From Planctomyces sp. (GTDB lineage: Bacteria > Planctomycetota > Planctomycetia > Planctomycetales > Planctomycetaceae): 64,000 bases of DNA. Below, one piece after another: positions 18,329-27,377 of the stretch. The stretch spans positions 32,694 to 96,693 of the forward strand of contig JAEUIH010000023.1 in the NCBI GenBank assembly GCA_016795105.1. Reading direction: 5' to 3'. Numbering within the stretch: position 1 is the first letter of the stretch; each line of letters opens with the position of its first letter. The notes below the pieces were generated by a model. That model saw only the letters and a list, made by a program, of their open reading frames with translations, did not search any database and was not told the origin of the DNA. A program made the translations under genes and the position numbers.

Positions 18329-18481
18329 GTTACGTACTCCTCGACTCGAGACGATTCGAAAGTTGCAGAGGATCGTACACTTCGCGGAACGCATGAGCCA
18401 GCGTGGTTGACCCTGGAAGCTGAGCGACTACGATGCGAAGCGTCGACAGTTGACGTGTTGCGACGATGCACGGAGATTCTG

Positions 18482-19960
18482 ATGACTATCCTGGACTGGC
18501 TGGTGCTTGGCATCTATGCATCGACGATGCTTGGGGTTGGCTGGTACTATTCGAGAAAAAACCGAACAGCTGAAGACTTTCTGCTGGGTGGACGACGGAT
18601 GTCGCCGATCACGGTTGGACTTTCCCTGTTTGCAACGCTGGTCAGTGCACTGTCTTACCTTGCAAATCCGGGCGAGATGGTCAGTCATGGGCCGATGATG
18701 GCGACTCAACTGGTCGCCCATCCTCTGATTTTTCTGATCGTTGGCTATTTTCTGATCCCGAAGATCATGAAGCAACCTGTGACAAGTGCGTACGAAATCC
18801 TGGAAACCAGGCTTGGTTCAGGGATCCGATTTGCCGGAGCTGCTGTTTTCCTGATGCTGCGATTCGGATGGCTGGCCACGATCCTGTTTGCGACAAGTCA
18901 GGTAGTTTTGGTGCCTTTGCTGCGAGTCGACGAAGCGTGGATACCGGCATTCTGCATTTTGTTGGGGACGGTTGTCGCTGTGTACTCTTCTATCGGCGGG
19001 ATCAAAGCGGTGGTTATCACCGATGCAATACAGTCCGTGACGATGCTTGCAGGCGCCGTATTGACGATTCTGGTGGTCTCCAATCGAATGGGTGGCTTTA
19101 CAGAATGGTGGCCTCAGCAATGGCCGGAACACTGGCAGAAAGTCAGCTGGGGATTTGATCCAACCGAGCGAGTTTCGTTTGGCATATTATTTGTATCCAC
19201 GACGCTTTGGTATGTCTGTACAAATGGCTCTGATCAGATGTCAATCCAGCGATTTCTGTCAACACGTGACGCGAATGCAGCCAGAACTACTCTGGCTGTT
19301 TCACAAATCGCAGACGTAGCTGTATCAATATTGCTTGGGATTACGGGAATTGCCATCCTCGGATTCTATGTCAGAAATCCAGAACGTCTGACCGAGGGAG
19401 TGCCGGCTCACGAGATGGGGGATCAGCTGTTTCCCAGGTTCATTATGTCCGAAATGCCTTCAGGACTTTCCGGACTCGTCCTGGCCGCAATTCTCTCCGC
19501 AGCGTTGTCGAGCCTTTCTTCCGGTGTCAATTCGATTTGTGCGGTGATCGAGAGAGATATCATTGGTCAGTACTTTGGAGCACGCGTGCGAGATGGGGAT
19601 CCGGTGCGAAGGCTGATGATTCTCACTGCACTTGTGACACTGCTCGCAGTTTCTCTGAGTCTTTTGAATCTGTTCTTTGTGGGAAATCTTCTTGAGCGGT
19701 GTTTCAAAGTCATCAACCTGCTGACGGCCCCGCTGTTTGTATTGTTCTTTCTTGCGTTATTCGTTCCCTGGGCAAACTCTGTCGGAGCCTGGTGTGGGTT
19801 GGTTGTATCGATCATTGTTGCGGTGCTCATTGCTTATACTGAGGAACTTGCACTCGGCATCCCAATCAGTTTTGTCTGGATCATTCCGTGTTCATTGCTG
19901 TCAGGCGTTGTTGTCGGTTCCCTTGTGAGCTATTTAACGCCTCGTCGCGCATCTGTCTGA
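18482..19960 (+). CDS. Sodium:solute symporter (SSS family)
   Basis: The protein has 492 residues with about 13 hydrophobic helices. Family signatures are AEDFLLGGRRMSPITVGLSL (about 33-52), LFATLVSALSYLANPGE in the first helices (sodium-site region), YSSIGGIKAVVITDAIQSV around 170-188, and AAILSAALSSLSSGVNSICAV around 335-355. Known role: sodium-coupled uptake of sugars, amino acids, sialic acid or other organic solutes; the substrate cannot be read from sequence. The ATG at 18482 is chosen (GGAG 6 bp upstream) because the in-frame stretch upstream is polar and lies across the divergent promoter. It heads a same-strand run with only 12 bp to the next gene, so the substrate is probably what the downstream enzymes process. 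Confidence 0.9.
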   Translation: MTILDWLVLGIYASTMLGVGWYYSRKNRTAEDFLLGGRRMSPITVGLSLFATLVSALSYLANPGEMVSHGPMMATQLVAHPLIFLIVGYFLIPKIMKQPVTSAYEILETRLGSGIRFAGAAVFLMLRFGWLATILFATSQVVLVPLLRVDEAWIPAFCILLGTVVAVYSSIGGIKAVVITDAIQSVTMLAGAVLTILVVSNRMGGFTEWWPQQWPEHWQKVSWGFDPTERVSFGILFVSTTLWYVCTNGSDQMSIQRFLSTRDANAARTTLAVSQIADVAVSILLGITGIAILGFYVRNPERLTEGVPAHEMGDQLFPRFIMSEMPSGLSGLVLAAILSAALSSLSSGVNSICAVIERDIIGQYFGARVRDGDPVRRLMILTALVTLLAVSLSLLNLFFVGNLLERCFKVINLLTAPLFVLFFLALFVPWANSVGAWCGLVVSIIVAVLIAYTEELALGIPISFVWIIPCSLLSGVVVGSLVSYLTPRRASV

Positions 19961-19972
19961 GGTCTCGCTCTC

Positions 19973-21529
19973 ATGCATTCCAAAACTCGGCTCATATCCG
20001 CGGACTGCTGCCTCAGAGGATTCCATGGAGGAATCCTGTTCTGTGCAGTGACATTCGCAGTGGCATTTTCCTTTGCTTCACTGTCGCATGCTGATGAGCC
20101 TGTTGCTGAGCAGGAAGTGGTCGATATTGGTGATCGGCGAGAGCTTTTTGTGGATCGATATTTGATCAGCGACCTCAGCAATGCATCACTCATCCTGCAT
20201 CGTCCACACGACGAAGGTCCAGTCCTGCAGTTTGATCGACGGTGGGAAGGTGGTCAGTCCGGTTATGTGACAATGATTCGGAAGGACAACGGATTTCGCA
20301 TGTATTATCGCGGAATTTCCGAGCAGGGGCTGGATGGAAGTGACCACGAGCGTACATGTATTGCGGAGTCCGACGATGGTATTCACTGGACGAAGCCCGT
20401 GGTTGGGTTATACGAATTCAATGGATCACGCGATAACAATATTGTGCTCGCCAATGCAGCCCCGTCGACTCACAACTTTTGCCCGTTCGTCGATCTTAGG
20501 CCCGGCGTTCCCGTGGAGGAAAGATATAAAGCCGTGGGCGGTACGGGCAGTGAACTTCATGCATGGATTTCGCCCGATGGACTGCAATGGGTTCGCCTTC
20601 AGGAAGAGCCCATTCTCTCCGGCAGGCACATGCCGTTTCCGTTCACTCACCTGTTTGACTCTCAGAACCTTGTCTTCTGGTCCGAATCAGAGCAGTTGTA
20701 TGTTTGCTACTTTCGTGTCTGGGATGGGGTTCGCAGGATTGCTCGTTCCACGAGTCAGGATTTTCGCACCTGGTCCAGTGCCGAGATGATGACTCATTGG
20801 CACGACTCAGGCGACGGTCCGCAACCGGCTGCTGTGGAGCATCTCTATACAAGTCAGACATCGCCCTACTTTCGGGCACCACACATTTACCTCGCTGTCG
20901 CGGCTCGCTTCTTTGAGGGGCGACAGGTCCTGACGACTGAGCAAGCAACTGCCATCGGAGTCGATCCAAAGTACTTTGGAGATACATCTGATGCGGTGCT
21001 GATGTCGACGCGGGGCGGGAGTCGCTACGACCGAACCTTTATGGAAGGCTTCCTGCGACCTGGCATCGGACCCGAGAACTGGGTGTCTCGCACAAACTAT
21101 CCTGCTCTGAATCTGCTGCAGACGTCTCCTGTGGAATTGTCACTGTATGTGAACCAAAACTACGCTCAGCCGACAGCCCATGTCCGGCGATACAGTCTGC
21201 GTCTGGATGGATTCTCATCGTTGCACGCGGGAGCAGCGGAGGGGATCATGAGCTCACGGATTCTGCACTTCACTGGAGATCGCCTCAGCATCAATTTCTC
21301 TACATCAGCCGGCGGAGGCGTGAAGATTGAACTACAGGACCCGGATGGAACACCGTACCCTGGTTTCTCGCTGGACGATTGCCGGGAGCAGATTGGAAAC
21401 GAAATCGACCGAACAGTTCTGTGGAATGGACGAAGTGACTTATCTGCGGTGCAGGGGAAATCGGTACGGATGAAGATCGTTCTGCGAGACGCCGACCTGT
21501 ACTCGTTTCAGTTTGCATCAAACAAGTGA
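19973..21529 (+). CDS. Secreted glycosidase-like five-bladed propeller protein
   Basis: The protein has 518 residues. After a signal peptide (GGILFCAVTFAVAFSFASLSHA) comes DIGDRRELFVDRYLI and then repeated beta-propeller stretches (GFRMYYRGIS, CIAESDDGIHWTKPV, WISPDGLQWVRLQ, LYVCYFRVWDG, DFRTWSS), the alternating pattern of GH32/GH43/GH130-like five-bladed folds. The C-terminal 110 residues are a beta-sandwich-like region (ILHFTGDRLSINFSTSAGGG to KSVRMKIVLRDADLYSFQF), as in GH32-like proteins. I cannot identify the acidic catalytic residues with certainty, so glycosidase activity is inferred. It lies 12 bp after the symporter gene and 74 bp before the aldehyde dehydrogenase gene. It may release or recognise the substrate outside the cell. 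Confidence 0.65.
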   Translation: MHSKTRLISADCCLRGFHGGILFCAVTFAVAFSFASLSHADEPVAEQEVVDIGDRRELFVDRYLISDLSNASLILHRPHDEGPVLQFDRRWEGGQSGYVTMIRKDNGFRMYYRGISEQGLDGSDHERTCIAESDDGIHWTKPVVGLYEFNGSRDNNIVLANAAPSTHNFCPFVDLRPGVPVEERYKAVGGTGSELHAWISPDGLQWVRLQEEPILSGRHMPFPFTHLFDSQNLVFWSESEQLYVCYFRVWDGVRRIARSTSQDFRTWSSAEMMTHWHDSGDGPQPAAVEHLYTSQTSPYFRAPHIYLAVAARFFEGRQVLTTEQATAIGVDPKYFGDTSDAVLMSTRGGSRYDRTFMEGFLRPGIGPENWVSRTNYPALNLLQTSPVELSLYVNQNYAQPTAHVRRYSLRLDGFSSLHAGAAEGIMSSRILHFTGDRLSINFSTSAGGGVKIELQDPDGTPYPGFSLDDCREQIGNEIDRTVLWNGRSDLSAVQGKSVRMKIVLRDADLYSFQFASNK

Positions 21530-21603
21530 TGAAATCGATCAACACCCGAAATTGACAGGCTCAGGGTTTCCACCGGCCTGAACATCTATCATGGAACCTC
21601 AAT

Positions 21604-23100
21604 ATGGCTTCAGACAAAACGACACTGAGTTCAAAGTGGAGGACTCAGCATTTCATCAACGGCGCGTGGTCAGCAAGTGAGTCTGGCAGAGCAATGCCGG
21701 TCTTCAACCCGGCCACTGGTGAGACTCTGGCTGAGGTATCCCTTGCCGATCAGGCGGATGTGCATAAGGCCGTTACAGCAGCCGCGAATGCATTCGATCA
21801 TGGTCCCTGGCCTCGAATGGATGCCCTTGCCCGAGGACGATTGATCGGGGCTCTTGCAGCAAAAATCCGCGAACGGCTTGAAGATCTGGCGATGACCGAC
21901 ACACTCAACGTGGGAAAGCCAATCCGCGATACTCGCGGCTTTGATGTTCCGTGTGCCGCCGACTTGTTTGAAAGTTATGCAGGACTGGCGGACAAGATTT
22001 CCGGCAAATGTTATGGAACACAGCCAGACAACGTCACGATGCAGTTTCGCGAGCCAATGGGTGTCATTGCCGCGATAGTGCCCTGGAATTTCCCACTGAC
22101 AAATGCAGCCATTAAACTGGCGCCGATTCTGGCATGTGGAAACACCGTTGTCCTGAAGCCCTCTGAAGTGGCACCACTGTCGGCGCTGATGCTGGCTGAG
22201 CTGGCTCATGAGGTGGGTTTTCCGCCGGGCGTCTTTAATGTTTTGAACGGTACGGGAGCTGGGGCGGGTGCAGCGCTGGTGAGTCATCCCCGCGTGGAAA
22301 AAATTACCTTCACGGGTCGCCACCAAACCGGAATTCAGATGCTGGAAGCCGCAAAGACCGGAATGAAGGGTGTCATGCTGGAACTTGGTGGCAAGACACC
22401 GAGTCTCGTATTTCCGGATGCTCCCATCGAGAACGTAGTGAACGGTGTGATCACCGGGATATTCTATAACCTCGGTCAGGTCTGCGTTGCCGGCTCGCGA
22501 CTGCTGGTCCATGAATCACAACATGCGGATCTCATGGAGCGAATTGTGGCAAAGGTGCGTGGACTTCGGCAGGGAGATCCCACGGATCCGTCCAATCATC
22601 TTGGCTGTCTGGCGACACCAATGCATGGGGACACGGTGCGAAGATTCACAGACGTCGCCCGTCAGCAGGGAGCCCGTTGTGTGCATCAGGGGGCAACGGC
22701 AGAGTCTCTGAATTCCTGCTTCTTTCCGCCGACGATTTTCGATCAGGTACAGCCAGGTATGACGATTGCCAGGGAGGAAGTGTTTGGGCCGGTTCTGAGC
22801 GTAATGACGTATCGCGACGAGGCTGATGCGATTGCGAAAGCGAATGACTGTGACTTCGGGTTGATGGCCAACGTGTGGACTTCGGACGGTATGCGTGCTC
22901 TGCGAGTCTGTCGACAGCTGAAGGCTGGCAGAATTGCTGTCAACGGGGGAGGAGCATTGAGAGCCAACGTACCTGTCTTTGGTTACAAACTCAGTGGTAT
23001 TGGTGCCGAACTTGGGTTTGATGAAGCGATTCATGAATATACAAACTCGAAGGCAATCCTGTATTCGCTTTCGACGGAGAAATCACCATGGCCGGAATAG
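21604..23100 (+). CDS. NAD(P)-dependent aldehyde dehydrogenase
   Basis: The protein has 498 residues, the standard length, and is cytoplasmic. The ALDH hallmarks are present: PWNFP with Asn162, VVLKPSE with Lys185, LELGGK with catalytic Glu260, and GQVCVAGSR with nucleophile Cys294; EEVFGPVL follows at about 395-402. The coenzyme-loop motif reads FTGRHQTG where many relatives have FTGSTxxG, a small departure. Reaction: oxidation of an aldehyde to a carboxylate with NAD or NADP. Its last 13 bp overlap the start of the next gene, so the two are translationally coupled. The neighbouring PLP enzyme and aldo/keto reductase suggest it oxidises an aldehyde made in the same pathway. Confidence 0.93.
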   Translation: MASDKTTLSSKWRTQHFINGAWSASESGRAMPVFNPATGETLAEVSLADQADVHKAVTAAANAFDHGPWPRMDALARGRLIGALAAKIRERLEDLAMTDTLNVGKPIRDTRGFDVPCAADLFESYAGLADKISGKCYGTQPDNVTMQFREPMGVIAAIVPWNFPLTNAAIKLAPILACGNTVVLKPSEVAPLSALMLAELAHEVGFPPGVFNVLNGTGAGAGAALVSHPRVEKITFTGRHQTGIQMLEAAKTGMKGVMLELGGKTPSLVFPDAPIENVVNGVITGIFYNLGQVCVAGSRLLVHESQHADLMERIVAKVRGLRQGDPTDPSNHLGCLATPMHGDTVRRFTDVARQQGARCVHQGATAESLNSCFFPPTIFDQVQPGMTIAREEVFGPVLSVMTYRDEADAIAKANDCDFGLMANVWTSDGMRALRVCRQLKAGRIAVNGGGALRANVPVFGYKLSGIGAELGFDEAIHEYTNSKAILYSLSTEKSPWPE

Positions 23101-24194
23101 TATCTCCCGAAGATCCCCGGATCGGCCGGTCGGTCGACACGCTGGACACCCCGGTGTTACTGCTGGATCAGGCTGCCAGTGATCGAAACATCCGGAGGAT
23201 GGCCGACTATTTCAGTTTGCGGCCATCGAAGCTCCGTCCGCACTTTAAGAATCACAAATGCATAAGTCTGGCACGACGCCAACTTGCTGCAGGCGCTGTG
23301 GGAATGACATGTGCAAAACTGAGCGAGGCAGAAGTCCTTGCGGATCATGGCGTCACCGACATTTTGATCGCCAATCAGGTGGTTGGAGACGGCAAGGTGG
23401 ACCGGCTCGCCCGGATTGCGGCAAAAGCCAGGGTGGGAGTTGCCATCGATCACATCGATCATGCAACTGCAATTTCAGCCGCTGCTTACAGACATGGGAC
23501 CGTTGTGAGGCTCCTGGTGGAAGTAGATATCGGGATGGGACGCTGCGGGCTGCCTCCCGGCTCCGAGGCTCTCAAACTTGTGGAGAAGATTCAGGGTTTG
23601 CCAGGCATTGAGTTCTTTGGTCTGCAGGCCTACGAAGGCCATTTGGTTAATGTACTCGATCGTGAAGAACGACGCGATCGCGCAGTGGCAGCGATGAAAC
23701 TGGCTGTGCAGACTCGGCGCCAGATTGAAGCGGCCGGCATTCCCGTGGCCTGTCTGAGCGGGTGTTCCAGTGCCACCTACGACTGTACGGGAACACTCGA
23801 CGGTGTTGATGAAATTCAGGCCGGAACGTATGTCACAATGGATCGGCAGTATCGAAAGCTTGCTCCGGAATTTGAAAATGCGATGACTCTGCTTGTTCGA
23901 GTCATCAGCACTCCCGCCGCAGGTCGAGCTGTCGTCGATGTTGGCGTTAAGGGAGGGGGCGGTGAGTTTGGTGTGCCGGAATTTCGCGGCTATCCTGAAA
24001 TTGAAGTGCCATTCTTCCTGGCCGAAGAGCATACGGTGATCCTGAAGGCTCCACTCTGGCGAATTGGCCAGCATCTTCACATGATTCCCAGCCATGCCTG
24101 CACAACATGCAATCTTCATCGGGAGTTTGTTGTTCATGTTGATGGCATCGTCGTTGATGTCTGGCCGATCGAAGGTTCAGGAAAACTTGTGTGA
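23088..24194 (+). CDS. DSD1-type PLP enzyme (D-serine dehydratase / D-threonine aldolase family)
   Basis: The protein has 368 residues and a fold-type III (alanine-racemase-like) barrel plus C-terminal metal-binding domain. Motifs: DTPVLLLD near the start; RPHFKNHK at about 50-57, carrying the predicted PLP lysine (Lys54); LVEVDIGMGRCG at about 142-153; the GSGGTxT-like phosphate site replaced here by LSGCSSATYD; and PSHACTTCNLH with His336-x-Cys338. From memory, the HxC pair is the zinc site of D-serine or D-threo-3-hydroxyaspartate dehydratases, whereas aldolases usually have HxD; so a dehydratase is slightly favoured. It overlaps the ALDH gene by 13 bp and the aldo/keto reductase gene by 4 bp (GTGA). 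The start ATG is preceded by GGAG. Confidence 0.85.
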   Translation: MAGIVSPEDPRIGRSVDTLDTPVLLLDQAASDRNIRRMADYFSLRPSKLRPHFKNHKCISLARRQLAAGAVGMTCAKLSEAEVLADHGVTDILIANQVVGDGKVDRLARIAAKARVGVAIDHIDHATAISAAAYRHGTVVRLLVEVDIGMGRCGLPPGSEALKLVEKIQGLPGIEFFGLQAYEGHLVNVLDREERRDRAVAAMKLAVQTRRQIEAAGIPVACLSGCSSATYDCTGTLDGVDEIQAGTYVTMDRQYRKLAPEFENAMTLLVRVISTPAAGRAVVDVGVKGGGGEFGVPEFRGYPEIEVPFFLAEEHTVILKAPLWRIGQHLHMIPSHACTTCNLHREFVVHVDGIVVDVWPIEGSGKLV

Positions 24195-25135
24195 TACCAA
24201 ACTTCGATTCAGCACCGGAATTACCTCAGCTGGCGCTTGGAGGAGTCCAGTTTGGACTTCCGTATGGTGTTGCAAATCGTTTGGGACAGCCTCATCCGAC
24301 AGTAGTACGCGAAATCCTCCGGGCGGCTTTTGACGGAGGAGTCAAGACGATTGATACAGCAGCGGCCTATGGCAACAGTGAAGCAGTCATTGGTTATGCT
24401 CTCAGAGAGCTGGGACTCAAGGACGAGTTTCTTGTGGTTACGAAAATTCAGCCGCTGACTGAAGAAGAACGTCAGGATGAAAGGCTTGCACGTGAGGCGA
24501 TTCGCAGTTCTCTGACGCGGTCGCTGGATGTGTTGGGTGTTGATTCACTTCCCGTGGTGTTGTTTCATCGAGACGCAGATTCTGTCATGCTGCCGGTGTT
24601 GCGGGAGTTTCGTCAGAAGGGACTGGTTCAACGCGTCGGCGTCTCCTGTGCGAATGCGACGCCGGAAGTTCCGGAATGGATTCTTCAGACGCCAATGGAT
24701 GCGGTTCAGATTCCGGGGAGTCTTGTGGATCAACGTTACCTTCGCTCGGGAGTAGCGGCAAACGTGCGTTGCAAAGGCGGTTTGGTGTTTGTTCGGAGCG
24801 TCTATCTGCAGGGCTTGATGCTGCTTGCACCGGACCGCCTGCCGGCCCATTTGGATCAGTTTGCTCCCGTGGTCCATTACCTCACAAGCGTTGCAGATGC
24901 ATACCATACGACTGTGGCGGAATTGGCACTTCGCTTTTTGCTGAGGGAGTCAGACATCTCACATGTGGTGATTGGCATGGAATCCGTTGAACAGGTAAAG
25001 AGTAATCTGCGAATTGTGGAGCAGGGGCCGTTGGATGACGAATTGTGCGAGCTGATCCAATCCGGCATGCCTGAATTTCCAAGGGAGTCTCTGGTGCCAG
25101 CGATCTGGGAAACATTGCGAGGTCGATCCAAATGA
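24191..25135 (+). CDS. Aldo/keto reductase
   Basis: The protein has 314 residues, a usual length. The AKR tetrad is visible: Asp55 and Tyr60 in DTAAAYGNSE, Lys85 in VVTKI, His126 in VVLFHRD. The barrel ends with the HVVIGMESVEQVKSNL cofactor-binding stretch around 265-280. Reaction: NAD(P)H-linked interconversion of carbonyls and alcohols, often of sugars or sugar acids. The start is a GTG at 24191 that shares GTGA with the preceding stop codon; the gene overlaps the next by ATGA. Both overlaps imply translational coupling in the operon. Confidence 0.9.
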   Translation: MIPNFDSAPELPQLALGGVQFGLPYGVANRLGQPHPTVVREILRAAFDGGVKTIDTAAAYGNSEAVIGYALRELGLKDEFLVVTKIQPLTEEERQDERLAREAIRSSLTRSLDVLGVDSLPVVLFHRDADSVMLPVLREFRQKGLVQRVGVSCANATPEVPEWILQTPMDAVQIPGSLVDQRYLRSGVAANVRCKGGLVFVRSVYLQGLMLLAPDRLPAHLDQFAPVVHYLTSVADAYHTTVAELALRFLLRESDISHVVIGMESVEQVKSNLRIVEQGPLDDELCELIQSGMPEFPRESLVPAIWETLRGRSK

Positions 25136-26280
25136 CAAAACTCCGGGTCGAGGATAGTGGCTTCATTTACAATTCAGCGAATCAGCCACATGAACGTCGG
25201 ATCGCATTCTTTACGTCACTCTGTCATTTGAGCGACGGGACGATCCTGTGCAGTTTCCAGCTTGGTCCCGGAAAGCATTCTCCGACAAGCAGCCTTGGGA
25301 TTTGCCGGAGTTTTGATGGTGGTTCAACATGGGAAGAGACTCCCTTTCCTCTTTCATCTGTCGTTGATGGCGTGCCGGGTTCGCTTGGGGCTGGTGAACT
25401 GGTTGAGGCAGCGGCTGGCCGAATCCTGCTGTTTGCGACATGGTTCGATCGATCAGAACCAACGCGCCCCCTGTTTGACCCGGAGACTCAGGGGATTCTC
25501 AGATCGAAGCAGCTGATTTCTGAATCGACAGATCACGGTGCGAGCTGGGGACCGTGGCGTGAGCTTTCCACGACACCACTGAAAGGCACAGCACTCACGG
25601 GGCCGATCCTGAAGTGGAGTGACGGGCGGATTGGCTTTGCCTTTGAGAGTTTCAAGGAGTTTGATGATCCATCCCCCGGCCATCACACGGCGTGGCTGGT
25701 CATTTCAGAAGACGGCGGAGCGACATTCAGACCTCCTCATCAGGTTGCAAGGCATCCGGATGACGCAATCTACTACTGGGACCAGAGACTCATCGCAGAA
25801 TCGACGCCAGGTGAATACTTCGGCTTGTTTTGGACGCATGACCTCAAAGGGCAAAAAGACCTGAGTGTGCATCGTGTTGCTGGTTCAGTGGACAGTACGA
25901 TCAGGCCTCAGGCTCCAGAAGCAACTGGAATACCAGGACAGATTGCTGCGCCTTTGCGGTTGGAGGATGGAATTCTGCTGGCATTTGTCGTTGATCGAAA
26001 TCAACCGGCCACTATGACTCTGTGGCAATCGGCAGACAATGGCCGATCGTGGCCAGCCGATCAACGGCTGGTGGTGTACACACACGATGAGCGTGCGGTG
26101 CTGACACAGGGGCAGAAGAACATCGACTTTTCACAATACTGGGAGGACATGGGAAAATGGAGTTTCGGACACCCGGCCCTGACACAACTCGATCAGAATC
26201 ATGTTCTTGCTGGCTGGTACGCAGGCACGCCGACACATATGAGTATTCGCTGGGCTCGAATTCGAATTCAGAAGGGGTGA
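25132..26280 (+). CDS. Sialidase-like (BNR/Asp-box) propeller protein
   Basis: The protein has 382 residues and no signal peptide, so it is probably cytoplasmic. Four Asp-box motifs mark a six-bladed sialidase-type propeller: SFDGGSTW at 60-67, STDHGASW at 131-138, SEDGGATF at 191-198 and SADNGRSW at 299-306. A clear sialidase arginine triad was not identified, so it may hydrolyse or bind some other sugar derivative. It begins with ATGA shared with the previous gene and ends 3 bp before the next start. Presence of this fold among small-molecule enzymes argues for a sugar-derived substrate. Confidence 0.8.
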   Translation: MTKLRVEDSGFIYNSANQPHERRIAFFTSLCHLSDGTILCSFQLGPGKHSPTSSLGICRSFDGGSTWEETPFPLSSVVDGVPGSLGAGELVEAAAGRILLFATWFDRSEPTRPLFDPETQGILRSKQLISESTDHGASWGPWRELSTTPLKGTALTGPILKWSDGRIGFAFESFKEFDDPSPGHHTAWLVISEDGGATFRPPHQVARHPDDAIYYWDQRLIAESTPGEYFGLFWTHDLKGQKDLSVHRVAGSVDSTIRPQAPEATGIPGQIAAPLRLEDGILLAFVVDRNQPATMTLWQSADNGRSWPADQRLVVYTHDERAVLTQGQKNIDFSQYWEDMGKWSFGHPALTQLDQNHVLAGWYAGTPTHMSIRWARIRIQKG

Positions 26281-26283
26281 TTG

Positions 26284-27276
26284 ATGAGTCTCAGTGACTG
26301 GGAGTATTCTGAGTGGGATGCAGAGCTGTTTGCGACCGAGCTGAATTCGTTTGTACCGGACTACATCTACGATGCTCACGCACATTTATACCAACTCGAT
26401 CACTTCCCAGGAGAAACTGCTCCCAAATTCCTGAGTGCTGGTCCCGTGAGTGCAGGGTACTCGGAGTTCAGAGCTCGGATGGATCAGATCACCCCGGGCC
26501 GAACAAGGGGGGGACTGTTCTTTGGGTATCCACATGCAGCGATTGATGTGGAGTCCGAGAATCAATTTGTTGTGGCCGAGGTCAGAAAGTGCGGGAGTTC
26601 ACACGCACAGATGCTGACACCGCCCCGGATGACGTCGGAGCAAATTCATGAGGCGGTTACCAGTCTGGGTTTTTCCGGGCTGAAATGCTACCACGTCTGG
26701 TCGCAACATCGGCCAACCTTTGATTCGAAGATCGAGGACTTCCTTCCGGAGCATCATGTTCGAACTGCAGACGAGCTTGAGTTGTCGATTACTCTCCACA
26801 TGGTTCGGTCACGAGCCCTCGCTGACCCGGTAAATCAGGCAACCATTCGAAGGTACTGCGAAGACTATCCACGGATGAAACTGATTCTTGCCCACGCCGC
26901 ACGCGGGTTCAATCCACATCATACTATTCTGGGGATTCAGTCCCTGCGAGGTCTGAAGAATGTCTGGTTCGATACGTCGGCTGTTACGGATTGTGGTGCG
27001 ATGGAAGCCATCATTCGTGTCATGGGGCACGAACGTCTGTTGTACGGATCAGATTTTCCGGTTTCACATCTGCGCGGCCGATGCGTTGGGCTTGGTGACA
27101 GCTTTCTCTGGATCTCGGCCTCCAATACAAATCTGCAAGTTCCATATGCCGATCTGGAACTTGCTCTGGTGGGGCATGAATCCCTGCGAGCCCTCAAGGT
27201 CGCTGTGATGTCGACAGGATTGAATGACTCGCAGGTGGAGGACATCTTTTCAGGAAATGCGCGTCGGCTAAAGTAG
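26284..27276 (+). CDS. Amidohydrolase-2-type metal-dependent hydrolase
   Basis: The protein has 330 residues with a TIM-barrel. Metal and active-site motifs are DAHAHLY with His32 and His34, SGLKCYH with Lys134, SITLHMV with His172, ILAHAARG with His204, and GSDFPVSH with Asp257. Family knowledge: amidohydrolase-2 proteins include lactonases, decarboxylases and hydro-lyases. The ATG at 26284 follows AAGGGG at a good distance and lies 3 bp after the preceding stop codon; a TTG at 26281 is the alternative. It is the last gene of the run. Its final codons and stop (CTA AAG TAG) lie within a palindromic repeat. Confidence 0.85.
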   Translation: MSLSDWEYSEWDAELFATELNSFVPDYIYDAHAHLYQLDHFPGETAPKFLSAGPVSAGYSEFRARMDQITPGRTRGGLFFGYPHAAIDVESENQFVVAEVRKCGSSHAQMLTPPRMTSEQIHEAVTSLGFSGLKCYHVWSQHRPTFDSKIEDFLPEHHVRTADELELSITLHMVRSRALADPVNQATIRRYCEDYPRMKLILAHAARGFNPHHTILGIQSLRGLKNVWFDTSAVTDCGAMEAIIRVMGHERLLYGSDFPVSHLRGRCVGLGDSFLWISASNTNLQVPYADLELALVGHESLRALKVAVMSTGLNDSQVEDIFSGNARRLK

Positions 27277-27377
27277 CAGGCACATTCCATGTGCCGTCCG
27301 CGTCGCGGTGGGTGTGGTGTGGGAGGGGCGTGGCAGTGGTGTTGCGGACGGCATTCGGAGAATGCCTGCTACTTTAG
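27268..27377. repeat. Double-hairpin palindromic element between convergent genes
   Basis: The left 34-bp half (27268-27301) begins CTAAAGTAGCAGGCACATTC and ends GTGCCGTCCGC. The right half (27344-27377) is its imperfect reverse complement, GCGGACGGCATTCGGAGAAT through GCCTGCTACTTTAG. Each half also folds on itself (GGCAC/GTGCC and GGCATTC/GAATGCC). The first bases of each half encode the last two codons and the TAG of the gene entering from that side. The element recurs at 30857-30931 and 49842-50084. It probably acts as a bidirectional terminator. Confidence 0.85.

Noticed and set aside
18167..18481. N-terminal extension of the symporter frame
   Set aside because: The stretch overlaps the divergent PQQ-type gene and promoter region, is polar, and lacks a ribosome site; the ATG at 18482 starts the first helix.
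22310..22335. Loss of function in the aldehyde dehydrogenase because FTGSTxxG is FTGRHQTG
   Set aside because: The catalytic Glu260, Cys294 and Asn162 are intact; the coenzyme loop varies in active members.
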